A DNA stretch of 64,000 nucleotides from Medicago truncatula (taxonomy: Eukaryota > Streptophyta > Magnoliopsida > Fabales > Fabaceae), in assembly GCF_003473485.1 (NCBI RefSeq), contig NC_053042.1, positions 3,050,501 to 3,114,500 on the forward strand, read 5' to 3'. The notes beneath the pieces were generated by a model, which was not told the origin of the DNA, made no database searches, and saw only the letters and a program-made list of their open reading frames with translations. The translations under genes and the position numbers were made by a program. Numbering within the stretch: the stretch's first letter is position 1; each line of letters opens with the position of its first letter. Positions 11,278 through 23,973 of this stretch are shown piece by piece.

Positions 11278-13770
11278 ATGGCTTCAACAAAGAAGAGAAC
11301 TATTATTTCAGCAATGGTTTCCGCTGATAAGAAGCTCGAGAAGGAGCTTCTAGAAGCTGGAAACAAGCTCTTGAATCCTCCTTCTTCCGTCGATAACCTG
11401 CTTCGTCTTCTAGGCGTAAACACACTCTTCTTTTTTCCCTCTCATTTTGCTTTCTTTTATTTTGTTTCGTTCATGCATGTAGTTTTTTGTTACGTTTTCA
11501 TCAAATATGGATGATTTTGCATGTTGTTGTTGGCTTGATTTTTGCCCTAGTTGCATGGATTCTGAGTTTCTTTAAAATATTTGAGTTTTTACTTTTTGCA
11601 ATTGGTTTGCATGTTTGTTATCGCATCGAGTTTATCAAAATCACGGTGAGCTACCATAATTTTGTAAAAGTCACATGTTGTGGCTTTTGAAAATCATGTT
11701 GTCTCACCGCGATTAATGGGGTGAGTCTTGCCAAAAATTGATTATGGAGGGTGCCTAATTACATGCGGTATGTCATAATCAAGGTGATCCACCATGATTT
11801 TGTAGAAGCTATAGAGTTAGCTTTAGGAAAATCTTCGTCGATAACCATGATTCTAGCATATTTACCGTGATACCAAATATATGCAAAATTGATTATGGAG
11901 GGCGCAGAATGGATTCATAATCCTATTTTGTGTATGTTTGGTTCTGCTTTTAGAGAGGTCAAAATTGATTCTTGAGGGTGCAAAATTTATTATAACATAT
12001 TTGGTTGTTTTTTAATAGAATTGATTTTGCTTTATAATTGATTCTACTTGAACTTAGAATTTGTAGCTTTTGATTCTAGAATTGATGTTTACACATAAAT
12101 TTACGGTTCAACTCACTTTTACATGAATGTATCCAAACATATCACTTTATATTCAATTCTCTTTTATTCAAAATCAATTTATTTACAAAATCAATTCTCT
12201 CAAATCAATCATTGTCATTGCAGAACAAAACATTCGGCAAAACATACACGAAAGAAACCTAAGGAACCTCGAACACCGTGATACTGATTAGTAAATGTAT
12301 CCACATTTAGTGTCTAGCACCCCTCGAACTTCCAGGGAGCCTATGAAATAAAAAATAGAAAGAATTGTTTATACCTAGATGCTTTTTCACTTTGTTTCTT
12401 CTGCCTTTGTTGGATAGTCACTTTGTTGTAGAAGTAGGTCTCAAGAGTCAAAACAATGGTTGACCAAAATATTAATCACATGTGCTTGATATTGCATTTT
12501 TTTCTTGGAACTGCAGCAAGTTGGAAAGAGCTTATCAAAGGTTGAACAATCACCTTCTAAGTCCATTCAAAAAGCACTCTCTCCATCATTGAAAGCATTG
12601 ATTTCTGATAAACTTATAAAGCATTCAGATGTTGGTGTCAAAGTTGCCCTTGCCTCCTGCTTGAGTGAGTTAACAAGAATCACTGCACCTGATGGTCCTT
12701 ACAATGATCACCAAATGAAGGTGTGCTTGATAATTTTTTTTGTACATTAATTGAATTCTATTCTATTATCATGTTCTTAACAAGTTATGTCTGTTGAGTT
12801 ATATGGTGTCATTTTCTTTCAGGAGGTCTTGAGATTAATTGTATCTTCTTTTGAAAATCTACATGATATGTCAAGCCGTTGGTATGAAACAAGGATTTCA
12901 ATCCTTGAAACAGTTGCAAAAGTCAGGTTATGTGTGGTAATGCTGGATCTTGAATGTGATGCCCTCATTTTGGAGATGTTTCGGCTTTTCTTGAAGACAA
13001 TAAGGTAAGAACTGTTGCATACATGACTACAGGTCTAGCATTATAGCTTCGGTATTTTATCTTTGCATTTCTTAGATTTTACGTTGAACTTGACCCCACA
13101 AAACTGACTTGTAAGGTGAGGATTACCCAAACTTTGTAAGCAATGTTTAGATGTGGGACTTGGGCATTTTCTCGAATAGCAATTTTTTATAGTCATACAT
13201 GATATCATCTTAAGATTCTTATACCGAAGAATCTGCTTTCGACCGATTGGTAGGGTTGGTGTTCCATATGGTTATGAATTTTAATGAACTATATCATCAT
13301 TGTTCATTGTTTATGGGTTGAATTTAATATGAATCTATCACTAGAAGCTGCAGTAATTGTAATTGTTGTTGTTGTCTGTAGTGAATGCAAAATGTGTGAA
13401 CATGCTTCTTATCAGCTATGTTTGAAACTTTCAGAGAATATCATCCAGAAATTGTTTTCTCGTCCATGGAAGCCATAATGGCCCGTGTTATTGAGGAAAG
13501 TGACGATATATCTCTCGGCTTACTCTATCCAATCTTAGATTGTGTAAAGAAAGACAATAAGGTTGGTGTTTGGAAATTTAATCTCATTCTTTTTAATAGA
13601 TTGTGATTATGAAACTGAAACTTATTTCATTTCATTATGGATTGCTTATAATTGTCGTGATCACTATCATTATGATTCAGGTGGTTTCGCCAATTGCTCG
13701 AAAGTTGGGAAAAAGTGTTCTTCAAAAGTGTGCAACAAAGCTTATAATACCTATTTGCGGCATGCTGTGA
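11278..13770 (+). pseudogene. 3'-truncated PDS5C paralogue (N-terminal HEAT-like part only)
   Basis: Five exons align with exons 1-5 of the intact PDS5C at 25-34 kb: 11278-11415, 12517-12720, 12823-13004, 13435-13561, 13681-13770. Exons 2, 3 and 4 have identical lengths to the intact gene (204, 182, 127 nt) and preserved GT-AG sites, and the frame is open throughout. In exon 5 the sequence after ARKLGKSVLQKCATKL shifts frame (a net 2-nt difference from PDS5C) and stops at 13768-13770. The product would be about 246 aa, lacking the charged linker, Tudor domain and basic tail. The first 12 codons correspond to PDS5C 5' UTR, and the ancestral start probably aligns with the ATG at 11314. Homologous non-coding sequence continues to about 14050. 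It could be a transcribed truncated gene or a pseudogene. The coherent exons argue it is young or constrained. Confidence 0.8.
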
Positions 13771-14059
13771 ATATGTTGGGTACTATGGTTGATGTTCTTG
13801 ACTCAATAATCATGCAGTGAACTTTGGTGCAAATGATGCATCAATCATGTGGGAAATTTCGGTGCTTTTGGTTAAGAATTTTTTGTGCCAAATTAGTTGT
13901 TTATCTTTAAAAATATTTTCTAGTTAAGACCAAACTTCATATATGTATGTTTGTTTATAGATATTGCCAAATTTCTTTGCTTGATTATTCTAAAAGGTAA
14001 GTTTCATATGCAATTCATCTAGATAATATTCTAATTACATCCTATGGTGACTTTATAAG

Positions 14060-14867
14060 CAAAGAAATCATTTTTTAGGTTCATTGTTTAACGGATGTGT
14101 CTAGTCTATACCGTTATTTAGGGAACATTAAAAAAAATTGTTTATAATAATGGATGGGTACATTACAACGATGTATCAGCCCCACCGCAGACGTGTCCAT
14201 TTGAGTGAATCAATCTTTCTTTTAGATGGCTTGGATACATACCTCATAGGGTTCGATACATGTCAAAGCGGGTGTTGCGCCAGTTTGGTTACGTCCAGAC
14301 CATCCCAAGCCATCCACATAAGAGTGCAAATCCCAAGGTGAACAACTAGCATAATATCTTGATTATGTGTTAAATCAGTGAGATTTGGGTATGCCTGCTC
14401 CGACTGGTCTAAAGACAACAATTGAATACATAAGATGGTATTTTGCCATTTCGCATCCATACATTGCATGTCAGCAGGAGGATGCTCATATCCTGATTCG
14501 TCAATTTGCCACAAAAAAAAAAAAAAAAAAAAAGGTGTTATGCAGTAAACACATATTCTGCCTCTGTGAGCTGACACAATTCTACAAATATAATCTGAGC
14601 TGACACATTTGAACTATGTCTTTTTATACATTGCAATGAGCCTTAAAACATGGTCTTCTACGGGTTTGACACATTTTATGTTCTATTTGCCAAACACTTT
14701 TTTCGGCAAATATAGTCCAAACGTATATTCACAAACTTTGGATAGACATGAGCAATTTAAAAATATTTCGAATTATATAATCCGAGCAAATGGTATTTTG
14801 GGAAGGAAAAATTAGTCGCGTGAGTAACGTATAGTGTGTAAAAAGTAATAGCATATGCATTTCGGTA
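14060..14867. other. Intergenic sequence with a poly(A) tract
   Basis: No gene is recognised. A run of 21 A's (14513-14533) is followed by AT-rich DNA. The open frames here on both strands lack codon structure or neighbouring exons. Confidence 0.5.
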
Positions 14868-15010
14868 ACCACCTCTATGAAAAGAAAAAATATATTTAAA
14901 AAAAAAGGTTACAAACCAAATTTTTTCAACATGTTCTTTAAAGAGCAATGTGAACGTTGGTGCATATAAATGTCATTGCCATTATTGTTACTCCAAATGA
15001 AAAACCCGAA
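14868..15010. repeat. Module M1, copy 2
   Basis: Second copy of the block at 6115-6245 (gagcaatgtgaacgttggtgc followed by gtcattgccattattgtta). It lies in the same orientation and just upstream of the second set of M4-M6 modules. Confidence 0.6.
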
Positions 15011-15159
15011 TTGACGGTGCATTTCATTTTACCAAAACATTCTTTAACATACATCTTCTAGCACTTATGATATAAGCTTCTAGCACTAATATATCATAAG
15101 TGCATATAACTTAGCATAAATGATAAAGATGGTTAACATAACTTAGCAAAACAATCAAG

Positions 15160-16286
15160 AATTACATTTAAAAAAAAATATAGAAATAAACTCTTAAATT
15201 TTTTAAAATATCAATCTGCTTGAACCAAACGAAACTAAAATAAATATTTTTTTATTTGTTTAGATTTAATATTTTGCACAAACTAAACGAAACCGATATA
15301 TTAGTGCCCCGATTTGGATTATCCGATGTAAATGTACGCAACTACAGCTGTGTATATCATCTAATTGAAATAAACGTCCAAAATTAATTTAATGCGAGAA
15401 ACTTTAAAATCTATATTGTTCAATTTCAAATCAACGGTTAGATTTGTTACAACGTGAAACAGCGTCAAAACTTTATGAGTGAATCCAGGTTCATTCCACT
15501 AGAGCCTTATGTATTTTTCTCCTTTTTTACCTTAATAATATAAAAACATGAATAATTGCTTTTTTTTCATTTCAAACACAAATTTTGAAGTCACTCAAAC
15601 CCACAATGAATCCTAATATCACTACTCAAGTTTGTCCAACATCTAAGGGAGAGAGCAATTCTCCATTCCACTATGATAAACGTGATACGAAGAGGTTATA
15701 AGAAATTTGCTTACAAACTCACAAAGAACATTTTCTAATTTCTACCAATTTTTCAAGTCACTCAAACCCAAAATGAATCCTGATAGAAAACAATAAAGAA
15801 AGTTTTTCGATATTTCAATAATGAGATATCACTACTCAAGGTGTTTGTGAAGTGTTCCCCGAAGACCATAAATCCTAAAATTATCAAAGATCCTCTACCC
15901 TATCGTCAAAGACACTCAACCCTAAAATTACCACTTTTGGTTTTCCAAGATTTTCTCTCTTGAAGCTCACTAAAAAGTTGAAGAAATGAAGCCTTTATAT
16001 GGTGACTAGGCCCACGAAAAATCGCGCTATGATTTGCTTAGATCGTGCTACGATTGGAGCTCATGCACAATATTGTATTGAACCTAATCCTTAAAATCAC
16101 GCTATGATTTGCTCCCTTGGTACCACGAAAAAATGCGAAACAAACCTCCAAAAACTGAAACAAAACCGTGCCAAGGTTTCTCCAAATCGTGCCACAAATT
16201 TCGACGAACTTCCAAATCAATTTTGAGCCATATCAACATATTATGTTAGAATAAAAGGTAAATTGTTTTAAAATTCAATCTAATCG
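15160..16286. repeat. Composite non-coding repeat, copy C
   Basis: Contains M4 (15160-15345), M5 (15345-15520), M6 (15510-15590), M2 (15590-15890, itself partly doubled) and M3 (16010-16275), in that order. The order is a circular permutation of copy A, as expected for a tandem array. The right end breaks abruptly at about 16286, where sequence homologous to a PDS5C intron begins. Confidence 0.65.
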
Positions 16287-17152
16287 AATAGCAATGTTTA
16301 GATGTGGGACTTGGGCATTTTCTCGAATAGCAATTTTTTATAGTCATGCATGATATCATCATAAGATGCTTGTACTGAAGAATCTGCTTTTGACCAAATG
16401 GTAGGGCTAGTGTTCCATATGAGTTGAATTTAATATGAATCTTTCACTAGAAGCTGCAGTAATTGTAATTGTAATTGTAGTTGTAGTGTGTTAGTGGTTT
16501 CTTTACCTGGTTGGATGCAAAATATGTGAACATGCTTCTTATCAGCTCTGTTTGAAACTTTCAGAGAACATCATCCAGAAATTGTTTTCTCGTCCATGGA
16601 AACCATAATGATCCGTGTTTTTGAGGAAAGTGACGATATATCTCTTGGCTTAAGACAATAAGGGTGGAGTTTGGAAATTTAATCTCATTCTTTTTAATAG
16701 ATTGTGATTATGAAACTGAAACTTATTTCATTTCATTATGGATTGCTTATAATTGTCGTGATCACTATCATTATGATTCAGGTTGTTTCACCAAATGCTC
16801 GAAAGTTGGGGGAAAGTGTTCTTCAAAAGTGTGCAACAAGGCTTATAATACCTGTTTGCGGTATGTTGTGAATATGTTGGGTACTATGGTTGATTATAAT
16901 CATGTTCTTGCCTCAGTGATCATGTGGCAAACTTTGGTGCAATATGTTCTAATAGCAATCATGTGGTGAACTTCAGTGCTGGCTAAGAATTTTTTGTGCC
17001 AAATTAGTTGTTTTATCTTTAAAAATATTTACTACTTAAGAGTTAAGACCAAACTTCATATTGTATGTTTATACAGATATTGCCAAAAGTCTTTTCTTGA
17101 CTATTCTAAAAGGTAAGTTGCATATGCTGGATAATATTTTAATTACATCTGA
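16287..17152 (+). pseudogene. Degraded second fragment of the PDS5C paralogue
   Basis: Begins inside the intron equivalent to 13140 (gatgtgggacttgggcattt) and carries counterparts of exons 4 and 5 of the truncated paralogue. The exon-4 copy (from about 16563) has lost roughly 28 nt near its end. The exon-5 copy (from about 16785) still reads near-identically, including ...SSKVCNKAYNTC in the shifted frame. No exons 1-3 precede it. Homology to 13771-14045 continues to about 17150. It cannot encode a PDS5 protein and is a pseudogene segment flanked on both sides by the composite repeat. Confidence 0.8.
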
Positions 17153-17850
17153 AAAATGCAAACCGAACCTACAAAAACTGAACTAAAATTGCCCACTGTT
17201 ACTCCAAATCGTGTCACGATTTTTGATGAACTTCGACAATAATTTTGAGCCAATACCAACATATTATGTTAGAATAAAAGTTAATTTTTTAAAATATTTA
17301 AAAAGAAACTCTTAAAAATTTTAAAATATCAATCTGATTGAACCAAACAAAACTACTTTGTTCTTCATTAGTTGGCATTGGTTCGAATTTATTGTAAAAA
17401 TTGAACAAATCTAAATTAAATATTTTTTATTTGTTTAGATTTAATTTTTTGCACAAACTAAACGAAACCGATATATTAGAGCCCTGGTTTGGATTCTCTA
17501 CGGTTAATGTACGCAACTATGGCATATGCCATCTAATCGAAATAAACGTTTAAAATTAATTTATTGCGAAAAACTTTAAAATTTAAATTGTCCAATTTCA
17601 AATCAATGGTCAGATCTGTTTCATTGCGAAACAACGTCAAAATTTTATGAGTGAAACCAGGTTCATTCCATTAGAGCCCTATGTATTTTTCTCCTTTTTG
17701 ACCGTACTAATACAAAAACAAGCATAAATTGCTTTTTTTTCATTTAAAACACAAACTTTCAAGTCCCTCAAACCCACAATGAATGCTAATAGAAAACAAT
17801 AAAAAAAGTTTTTGATACTTTATATAATGAGATATCACTACTGAATCGAT
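17153..17850. repeat. Composite non-coding repeat, copy D
   Basis: Starts mid-M3 at gaaaaatgcaaaccgaacc and continues through M4 (17290-17520), M5 (17515-17690), M6 (17682-17755) and the start of M2 (17755-17845). Its first ~130 bp overlap in content with the end of copy C across the PDS5C fragment. The pseudogene piece is therefore part of the duplicated unit, with repeats on both sides. Confidence 0.65.
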
Positions 17851-19959
17851 TGAACGGTTCATCATTTTTCAATACAATAGTTTGGTAACGAAATGAAAAT
17901 ATATTTAATTTAATCCATTTTTATTTGTTTGTTTTGGGAAATACACAACCAAACAAGCCCTTATCACAATTCTATTCCACAGTATATCTCTTTCCCAATT
18001 CTATGGACCATTCATACATTACAATCCACTACATTCTGAGTCCTCTTGAGAGCCTTCTCCAAAGGCCAATTCAGAGTAACTACCTATGTACGCCCGCCAA
18101 CATAGAGTTTTTTTATCTTCTAATGTTTTCCCTCATATTGTCTTGTAGCAATAATGACATAGCTACCCAGCTCTTTCTTCTCGCTCAATTTCTGTGATTA
18201 TCCAACACTATTTCTTCGTCATTACTGATTAGCATAGAAAATGAGCACATTGGATGCAACAAGGGCAGAACTTGGCCTAATCAATTAAGACCACACTAAT
18301 CAATTATGGAGAAAAAAGTATTAACTTTTGTATTTATAATTGGATTGGATAGGATGTGAATCGTTAATAGGTTAGGTTAAGTTAGATTTTGTAAGGCCTA
18401 AGTCTTGATCTTTCAAATTTTTTGTAAGGTCTAAGCCTGACATGTAGTTTGTCATAGACTTATTTTTTAGGTCTGAATTCGACATTCTAAAAGCCTGATG
18501 TGGCATGCTAACCTGTTTAAAAGTCTACTTCATATGAACATCTTTAAATAAGCAATGTGATCGAAGTTTAAATTTTAAGGAATTTGACTATATATTGTAT
18601 CATATTTCAATTCTAGTTTATAATAATACATTTAAATATGCAAAAAAATTAATGTATACAAATAAGCTTAAATTATTGTAAAGGTTAACAAATTTTTATT
18701 TTAATTCAAAGTATAAAATATAATATAGTAATAAATAATATTATTCAAATTGACTTAAATAGGCTTAAGAGGTTTTTTGAATGGCATGTGGCCTGACCTT
18801 TTAAGTTAAATATACTTTTAAAAAAGTTTAGGCCTTCTCTATTTAAGAAAAAAGTTTGGTCTAGTCTGACCTGTTGTAGGCTAGTTTTTAGGCCCCTGTA
18901 GACCGACATGACCTATTCTCATCTCTAATCGTGAATGAATAATGGTTCTACAACTTCACTTAATCCGGTAGATTTGGTATGTAAAAATGCATTATGACAT
19001 CATCATACGATAATTCCACATATAGATGTGTTGCGACACAAATCATCTAAATAGAAATGTGATATATATACAACAATAACCAAGTCTTATCCCACTAAAA
19101 GAAGAAAAAACGTGATATATATGATCACAAAAAAAGTGGTATATATTAAAAGAGATGTAACAAAAAAAAAGTTAAAATCTAAAGTTTGAATTCTAACGAG
19201 AGAAAAAAAAAATACTATAATTAACATAGGACGATTGTCATAAAAAAAAAAATTGATGTTACAAATGATGTTGATATAGTTACAAATGATGATATAGATA
19301 CAAATGATGTTGTATCCCACACCGAAACTTTTTTCTAATTTTGATATAGTTACAAATGATGTTGCATCAGCTTGGAAGAGTTCAAACATCACCTGGTCAA
19401 CTTATTTCTTGACCACATCATAAAGGATCAAAACTATAATTCTGCTTTGATTGTATTTTTTCAGCACAAACATATCTCAATGGATTATATATGGAGGCTT
19501 GTTTTGTAAAATCTTTGAGCCAACTTGAGTGGTCGATATAAATTATTTAAAAGTTCCTCCTTTTTTTGGCAATGAAGACATATAAGACGACATCACCTTT
19601 AATTATAAGTCTAGTTTTAACTGGAACTCTTTCTATGAATTCTACAAATTAAGTGAGCTTTTTTAAAAATAATTATCAATTTCCAAGCTTCAATTGGAAG
19701 GCGTATAGGTATAGGAATATAGCTCTTATGTTCCAACATATAAGTTCAGTTGAAATTATTTTCTCAATAACTCAGAGATACACACTTATTTGTTGCAATT
19801 ATTTTATCTATAAGTTAAGTTATTGTTTTTTTTGAGAGAGGAGGTTAAGTTTTTTTTTTTTTTTTTTTTGAGAGAGAGGAGGTTAAGTTATTGTTAACGT
19901 CAAATAAGCTTTTTTCAGAAAATATTTTCCCACATTGCCATGTGCAGCATATTTCGATA

Positions 19960-20075
19960 AACACGCTTTCAATTTATATGTAGAGGTTGGGATTCAAACC
20001 CCAGCCACTACATTTATTCACTTTAAAAGTGAATTCTAGTAATTAAAATACTTGACAAAAAAAATTAACACTAAG
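19960..20075 (-). repeat. SINE-like (tRNA-related) repeat, minus orientation
   Basis: Read on the minus strand it runs ttttgtcaagtattt...actagaattcac...ctggggtttgaatcccaacc. It is clearly related to 42007-42125 in the opposite orientation. The gtttgaatcc part resembles a pol III B box, and the upstream tagt..ctag part a weak A box. No poly(A) tail or target duplication was pinned down. Confidence 0.45.
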
Positions 20076-20939
20076 TTACTTAACAACAACAAAAGAAACT
20101 AAGAAACTATGCTTATATCCATGTGACTGTGAGATGTCGATACTTTGCAAATATTTTTATATACGCAATTGAGAAGTATCTCAACTATTTATTTTATTTA
20201 AAAAAATACAAGATACATATCAAATACTTAAAGAAGAATCTAGAATATGCATCTAGGATACATGTGAATGTTGATAATGAGAGAAAAGAGACTTATTACT
20301 TAGCATTAGACACAACTTATTTTGAATTATATTGATGATTTTTGTGTTGATATTCTAACGTAGAAAATAAAATATATGGCAATTTAGACAAAAATTCTAT
20401 GATGTGTTGTGATCATAAGTATTTTCATTTATGAATAGTGATCACTAAAATTATAAGGATTTTATATGTATATAATTTTTATTTATAATAAAATGTATGT
20501 AATTTTTGTTAAGAGAAATGTTATTTGAACAACTAATTTGGTGACAACTTATTTGACAATCATATTTTACAAAGAAAAAATTGATATTGGCACGGAAACC
20601 ATAGCAATAGAGAGATAAAGTAAAAAATAATATGAGTATGAGAGAGAAAATTATTGCAAAGGTTATCACTAAATATATGTTCAAATATGATTTCTCTTTT
20701 GTTAATGTATCTACGTGGTTATTTGTATCGCACTCATTCGATGTATCCGTGTTTTTTAGAATGCATTCAATGCAATACCATAATTTTAATTGTATGTTTC
20801 AACACCTATTGACTATCATAGGCATTATTAGACTTTGATGACATGTTTCACATCCTCTATCATATTATGATTGCTCTACAGCTCTCTGCGTTGATTAAAA
20901 TAGATAAAATAATCTATTGAAATATAGTTTCTGATAAGC

Positions 20940-21440
20940 TATATTTTTTGGGGGAAAATTGAGTAAAAAAAATGTATGTTTTTTCTCCTTATAAATATGT
21001 CAACTTTTCATTTTAATCCTTTAAAAAAAAAATCAATTTTTAGGCCCTCAAAAAAATTTCATCTTTATTTTTGGTCCCTCTTTTAAAGTAAATTGTATAA
21101 TTCATATTTTTTAATAACATTTTGTAAAAAAAATCACAATATTATTATAATCTCTCCAAAAAAAATATAGATTTTTTTAACAAAACATGAATTTAATATG
21201 ATTTTTTATATGTTTTACGGTTAAAAATTCATATTTAAATTGTGCTTTGTTAAAAAATTCTATTTTTTTAAGAATATTTTACACATTTCTGCACGATTTC
21301 ATTAAAAATTAAATTAAAAATAGAGACCAAAAGTAGTGATTGAAAATTTTATAGGGACTAAAAGTTGAAGGAAAATTTTAGAGGAAAAAAAAGAAAAGTT
21401 TGTATATCTATAAGGATCAAAAATATATTTAACCCTTAAT
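20940..21440. mobile_element. Foldback/MITE-like element
   Basis: The two ends are imperfect inverted copies. The left reads ttataaatatgtcaacttttc...ttaatcctttaaa...ggtccctctttt (20988-21095). The right, reverse-complemented, reads ttatagatatacaaacttttc...ggtctctattttt. The interior is AT-rich with no frame. The ggtccct-type subterminal motif is common in non-autonomous legume elements. Ends are approximate. Confidence 0.5.
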
Positions 21441-22257
21441 ATCGAAAGCTTAGCTTCCGTCAGAAGTTAAGGGCTTCAAAGCAACATATGGGGGGATGAA
21501 TAGAAATTTTCCTCTATTTTAACCTCACGCCCCTCTAAAAAAAATGTGAAAGCACGTAATCATATTTAGTTCTCGAGAATATATATGCATATGTGTGTGT
21601 GTGCGTGTCATGATCCGCTAACGCAGTGGTAAGTCATATGACTTACACCAAATAACAACATTTAAATCCAATAAATCAAATGGTTGATAATGCTCAACAC
21701 AACAAATTAAACAAAGCGAGACACATGATTTTGTCTTCTTTCCATTTTCTAATTTTACCCTAATTCTTTGGCTTTTCTCACGGGTTACAATCCAAACATG
21801 CAAACATGACATCGATCCAGACACATGATCTTAAAATATATGCAATAAGCTTATCTGCCCACCTCAAATTGTGATTTGTGTGACCCCAAAACTTGACAAT
21901 AAACGGATCAACTAAAAGTTATTGAAACTGATGCGGTCAAGATATATTTGTATTACCACAAATTTGGACTTAATTGTCTAATTTCATCTGACAAACTACA
22001 AATTGAAACGAATAATTGAAATGATAAGACTAATTCATAGTTATTTTTTTTTACAAAAGAATAATCCATAACTTAATGATTACAGGAGAAGAAATGCATG
22101 TGAACCCAAATTTCATCTTGACTGTCTAATTTCATCTTCGTGATTAGGTTCGACAAACCACAAATTTATGCAAGTCTTTGGTGCAATCAACCCTCTGAGA
22201 AGGGAAAGAAGAGGAAATTGTCGTGTGCTTGAGTTATGTAGGGATTTTTAATTTCCC

Positions 22258-22985
22258 TGCGAGAATGATAAGAATGAATGATAGCCATAATTTTATTTTT
22301 TTTTAAATGGTTAAGATTAAAGGATGGTTTCAGGAAGAAATGTGCCAATTTGCACTCCTCTCACGTGTTTCCTTCTTATTCCGTTTCAACATTGTTTAAC
22401 ATTTCTTCTTCTCTTCACCTTCAACCACCTCACAGAGTGGCGCCCACATCTCTAGTTGGCACAGAGCAGACACATGTAATGATGGTTTTGGAAGAGATTT
22501 TTTTTTTTTGGCCGAAATTATTGATATTTTTATCTGTAATGAGTTAGGGATTAAAGAAACGTGTATCAAATTTGGACAATTTGTAGGAAAATATTCAAAT
22601 TATTACCGTAAAATATCCAACGTTAATTAATCATAAGATTATGCGTGCTATTGTTTAGTTTTAGGGTATGCGCCAAACAAAATTTACAGCTATGGATAAT
22701 TTACAACTTAAATAAAATTGCATAATTATTGAGGAATTGAGTTGTTGGGGTGCCGCAGATTGATGGTGGTTGGGGGCTTCAGGTTCCACACAAGCAAAAG
22801 ATGCGGGCGCCAGTGAGAGGTGGTTGAAGGCGAAGGGGAGAAGAAAGAATGGAAGGAAAATGAAATGCGTGAAATAAGTATAATTTGACACATGATTTCA
22901 CATGTCTCTCTTAACTCATCTTTTAATCTTAATCCTTCATTTTAATCTAGTATATATCATTCATTCTTATCATTCTCACGCATAA
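22258..22985. mobile_element. Foldback element with ~200-bp inverted termini
   Basis: The left terminus tgcgagaatgataagaatga (22258) is matched by the reverse complement of the right terminus tcattcttatcattctcacg (ending near 22980). Weaker pairing continues inward through a Lys/Arg-like purine tract to ccaccactcacagagtggcgcc-type sequence (left about 22425-22445, right about 22805-22825). No transposase frame was seen. The paired arms make the whole segment a long hairpin. Confidence 0.65.
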
Positions 22986-23070
22986 ATGTCATTTTCATTT
23001 TAGATGCCCAACACACACACACACACACACACACACATGTGTATATGTATGTATGTATGTCTGCATGTAT
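22986..23070. repeat. (CA)n microsatellite followed by TATG repeats
   Basis: An acacacac run (about 23011-23035) is followed by gtatgtatgtatgtctgcatg, directly downstream of the foldback element. Confidence 0.7.
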
Positions 23071-23599
23071 ACTCAACGCACAATTGTGAAAATTAATCCT
23101 TCAAACCTTGTGCGACTCAAATGAGTAGAAAAATCTCCCTAAGGGATTTATTATTGTTTCAAACCCGATCTCAAATTCAAAATTCAAAGTGTGAGTCTGT
23201 CATATGTGCTTGAGTAAGAGTCAAAGAAATGACTGAGTCTAATGCAATAACTAACATATGTTTATTTTTAGATTTAAGTTTGACTTTCTTAAAAGTTTGA
23301 TATAGTTTAGTAACGAACTTAAATGTGTAAATGATAGTACTTCTTTACCGACAAACATTCTTCCCATGAATGATTTTTATAATAAATTATAATTATTATA
23401 TTGTAAAATGTTCTCATTTTGAAGATAAAGAAGACAAGGGTAGGACAGTAAAATTGAAAATGATACCACTTTCTCTGTTTTTTCTTTGCTCCCTTGCGGA
23501 GGAACAAAACATGTGCGGCTCCTGCGTTTTAAACTTCTCTCTTTTTTATCTATCTTTAAAACAGTTGAGCTACCCAACCTTTCAATTACCACTCTCTCA

Positions 23600-23973
23600 G
23601 GGATGTTTGTTTTAGTGAAACACAAATTATTCTCAGGAATAACTTACCTCGGAATGAAAATATGAAAATTTGATTCCTGGGTATTTGTCAAAAAAAAGTG
23701 TTTGACAAATAACTTGACATTCACGGGAAAATTGTAAGTTACAATTTTTATTTTAAAACAAAAAATCTACGTAGAATATCTTGGGAATGCACATTCTCAC
23801 CTTTTCACAAGGGAATAAATTCATAGGAATATGGGAAGTTACTCAATTATCAGAAACCTTTAAACTTAGGAATTTTTTTTTTTCAACCTCATAACAAACA
23901 TGTGTATAATCAATCATTCCCTGGCCATGTATTCCCGAGAATATCATTCTCAACCTTGAAACAAACACCCCCT
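23600..23973. mobile_element. Harbinger-like MITE (approximate)
   Basis: The left end gggatgtttgttttagtgaaa mirrors the right end cttgaaacaaacaccccc, and internal gggaat/attccc blocks also pair (23635-23665 with 23925-23960). The size of about 370 bp and GGGNNTGTTTGTTT-type ends resemble PIF/Harbinger-derived MITEs. The 3-bp target site could not be fixed. Confidence 0.5.

Larger units (their letters stand above)
17851..22257. other. Gene-poor AT-rich intergenic region
   Basis: No gene is recognised. 18340-18930 holds a degenerate repeat with aggcctaagcctga and ctgacctgttgtagg motifs arranged in opposite senses, probably an old TIR element. Short direct repeats of gttacaaatgatga occur at 19258-19365. 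At 19795-19890 there is a duplicated gagagaggaggttaagtt next to poly(T). Scattered short frames have no splice or family support. Confidence 0.5.

Noticed and set aside
16664-16969. Apparent 101-codon ORF as a new small gene
   Set aside because: It starts inside a sequence homologous to a PDS5C intron and runs through the shifted exon 5 copy, so it is part of a pseudogene fragment.
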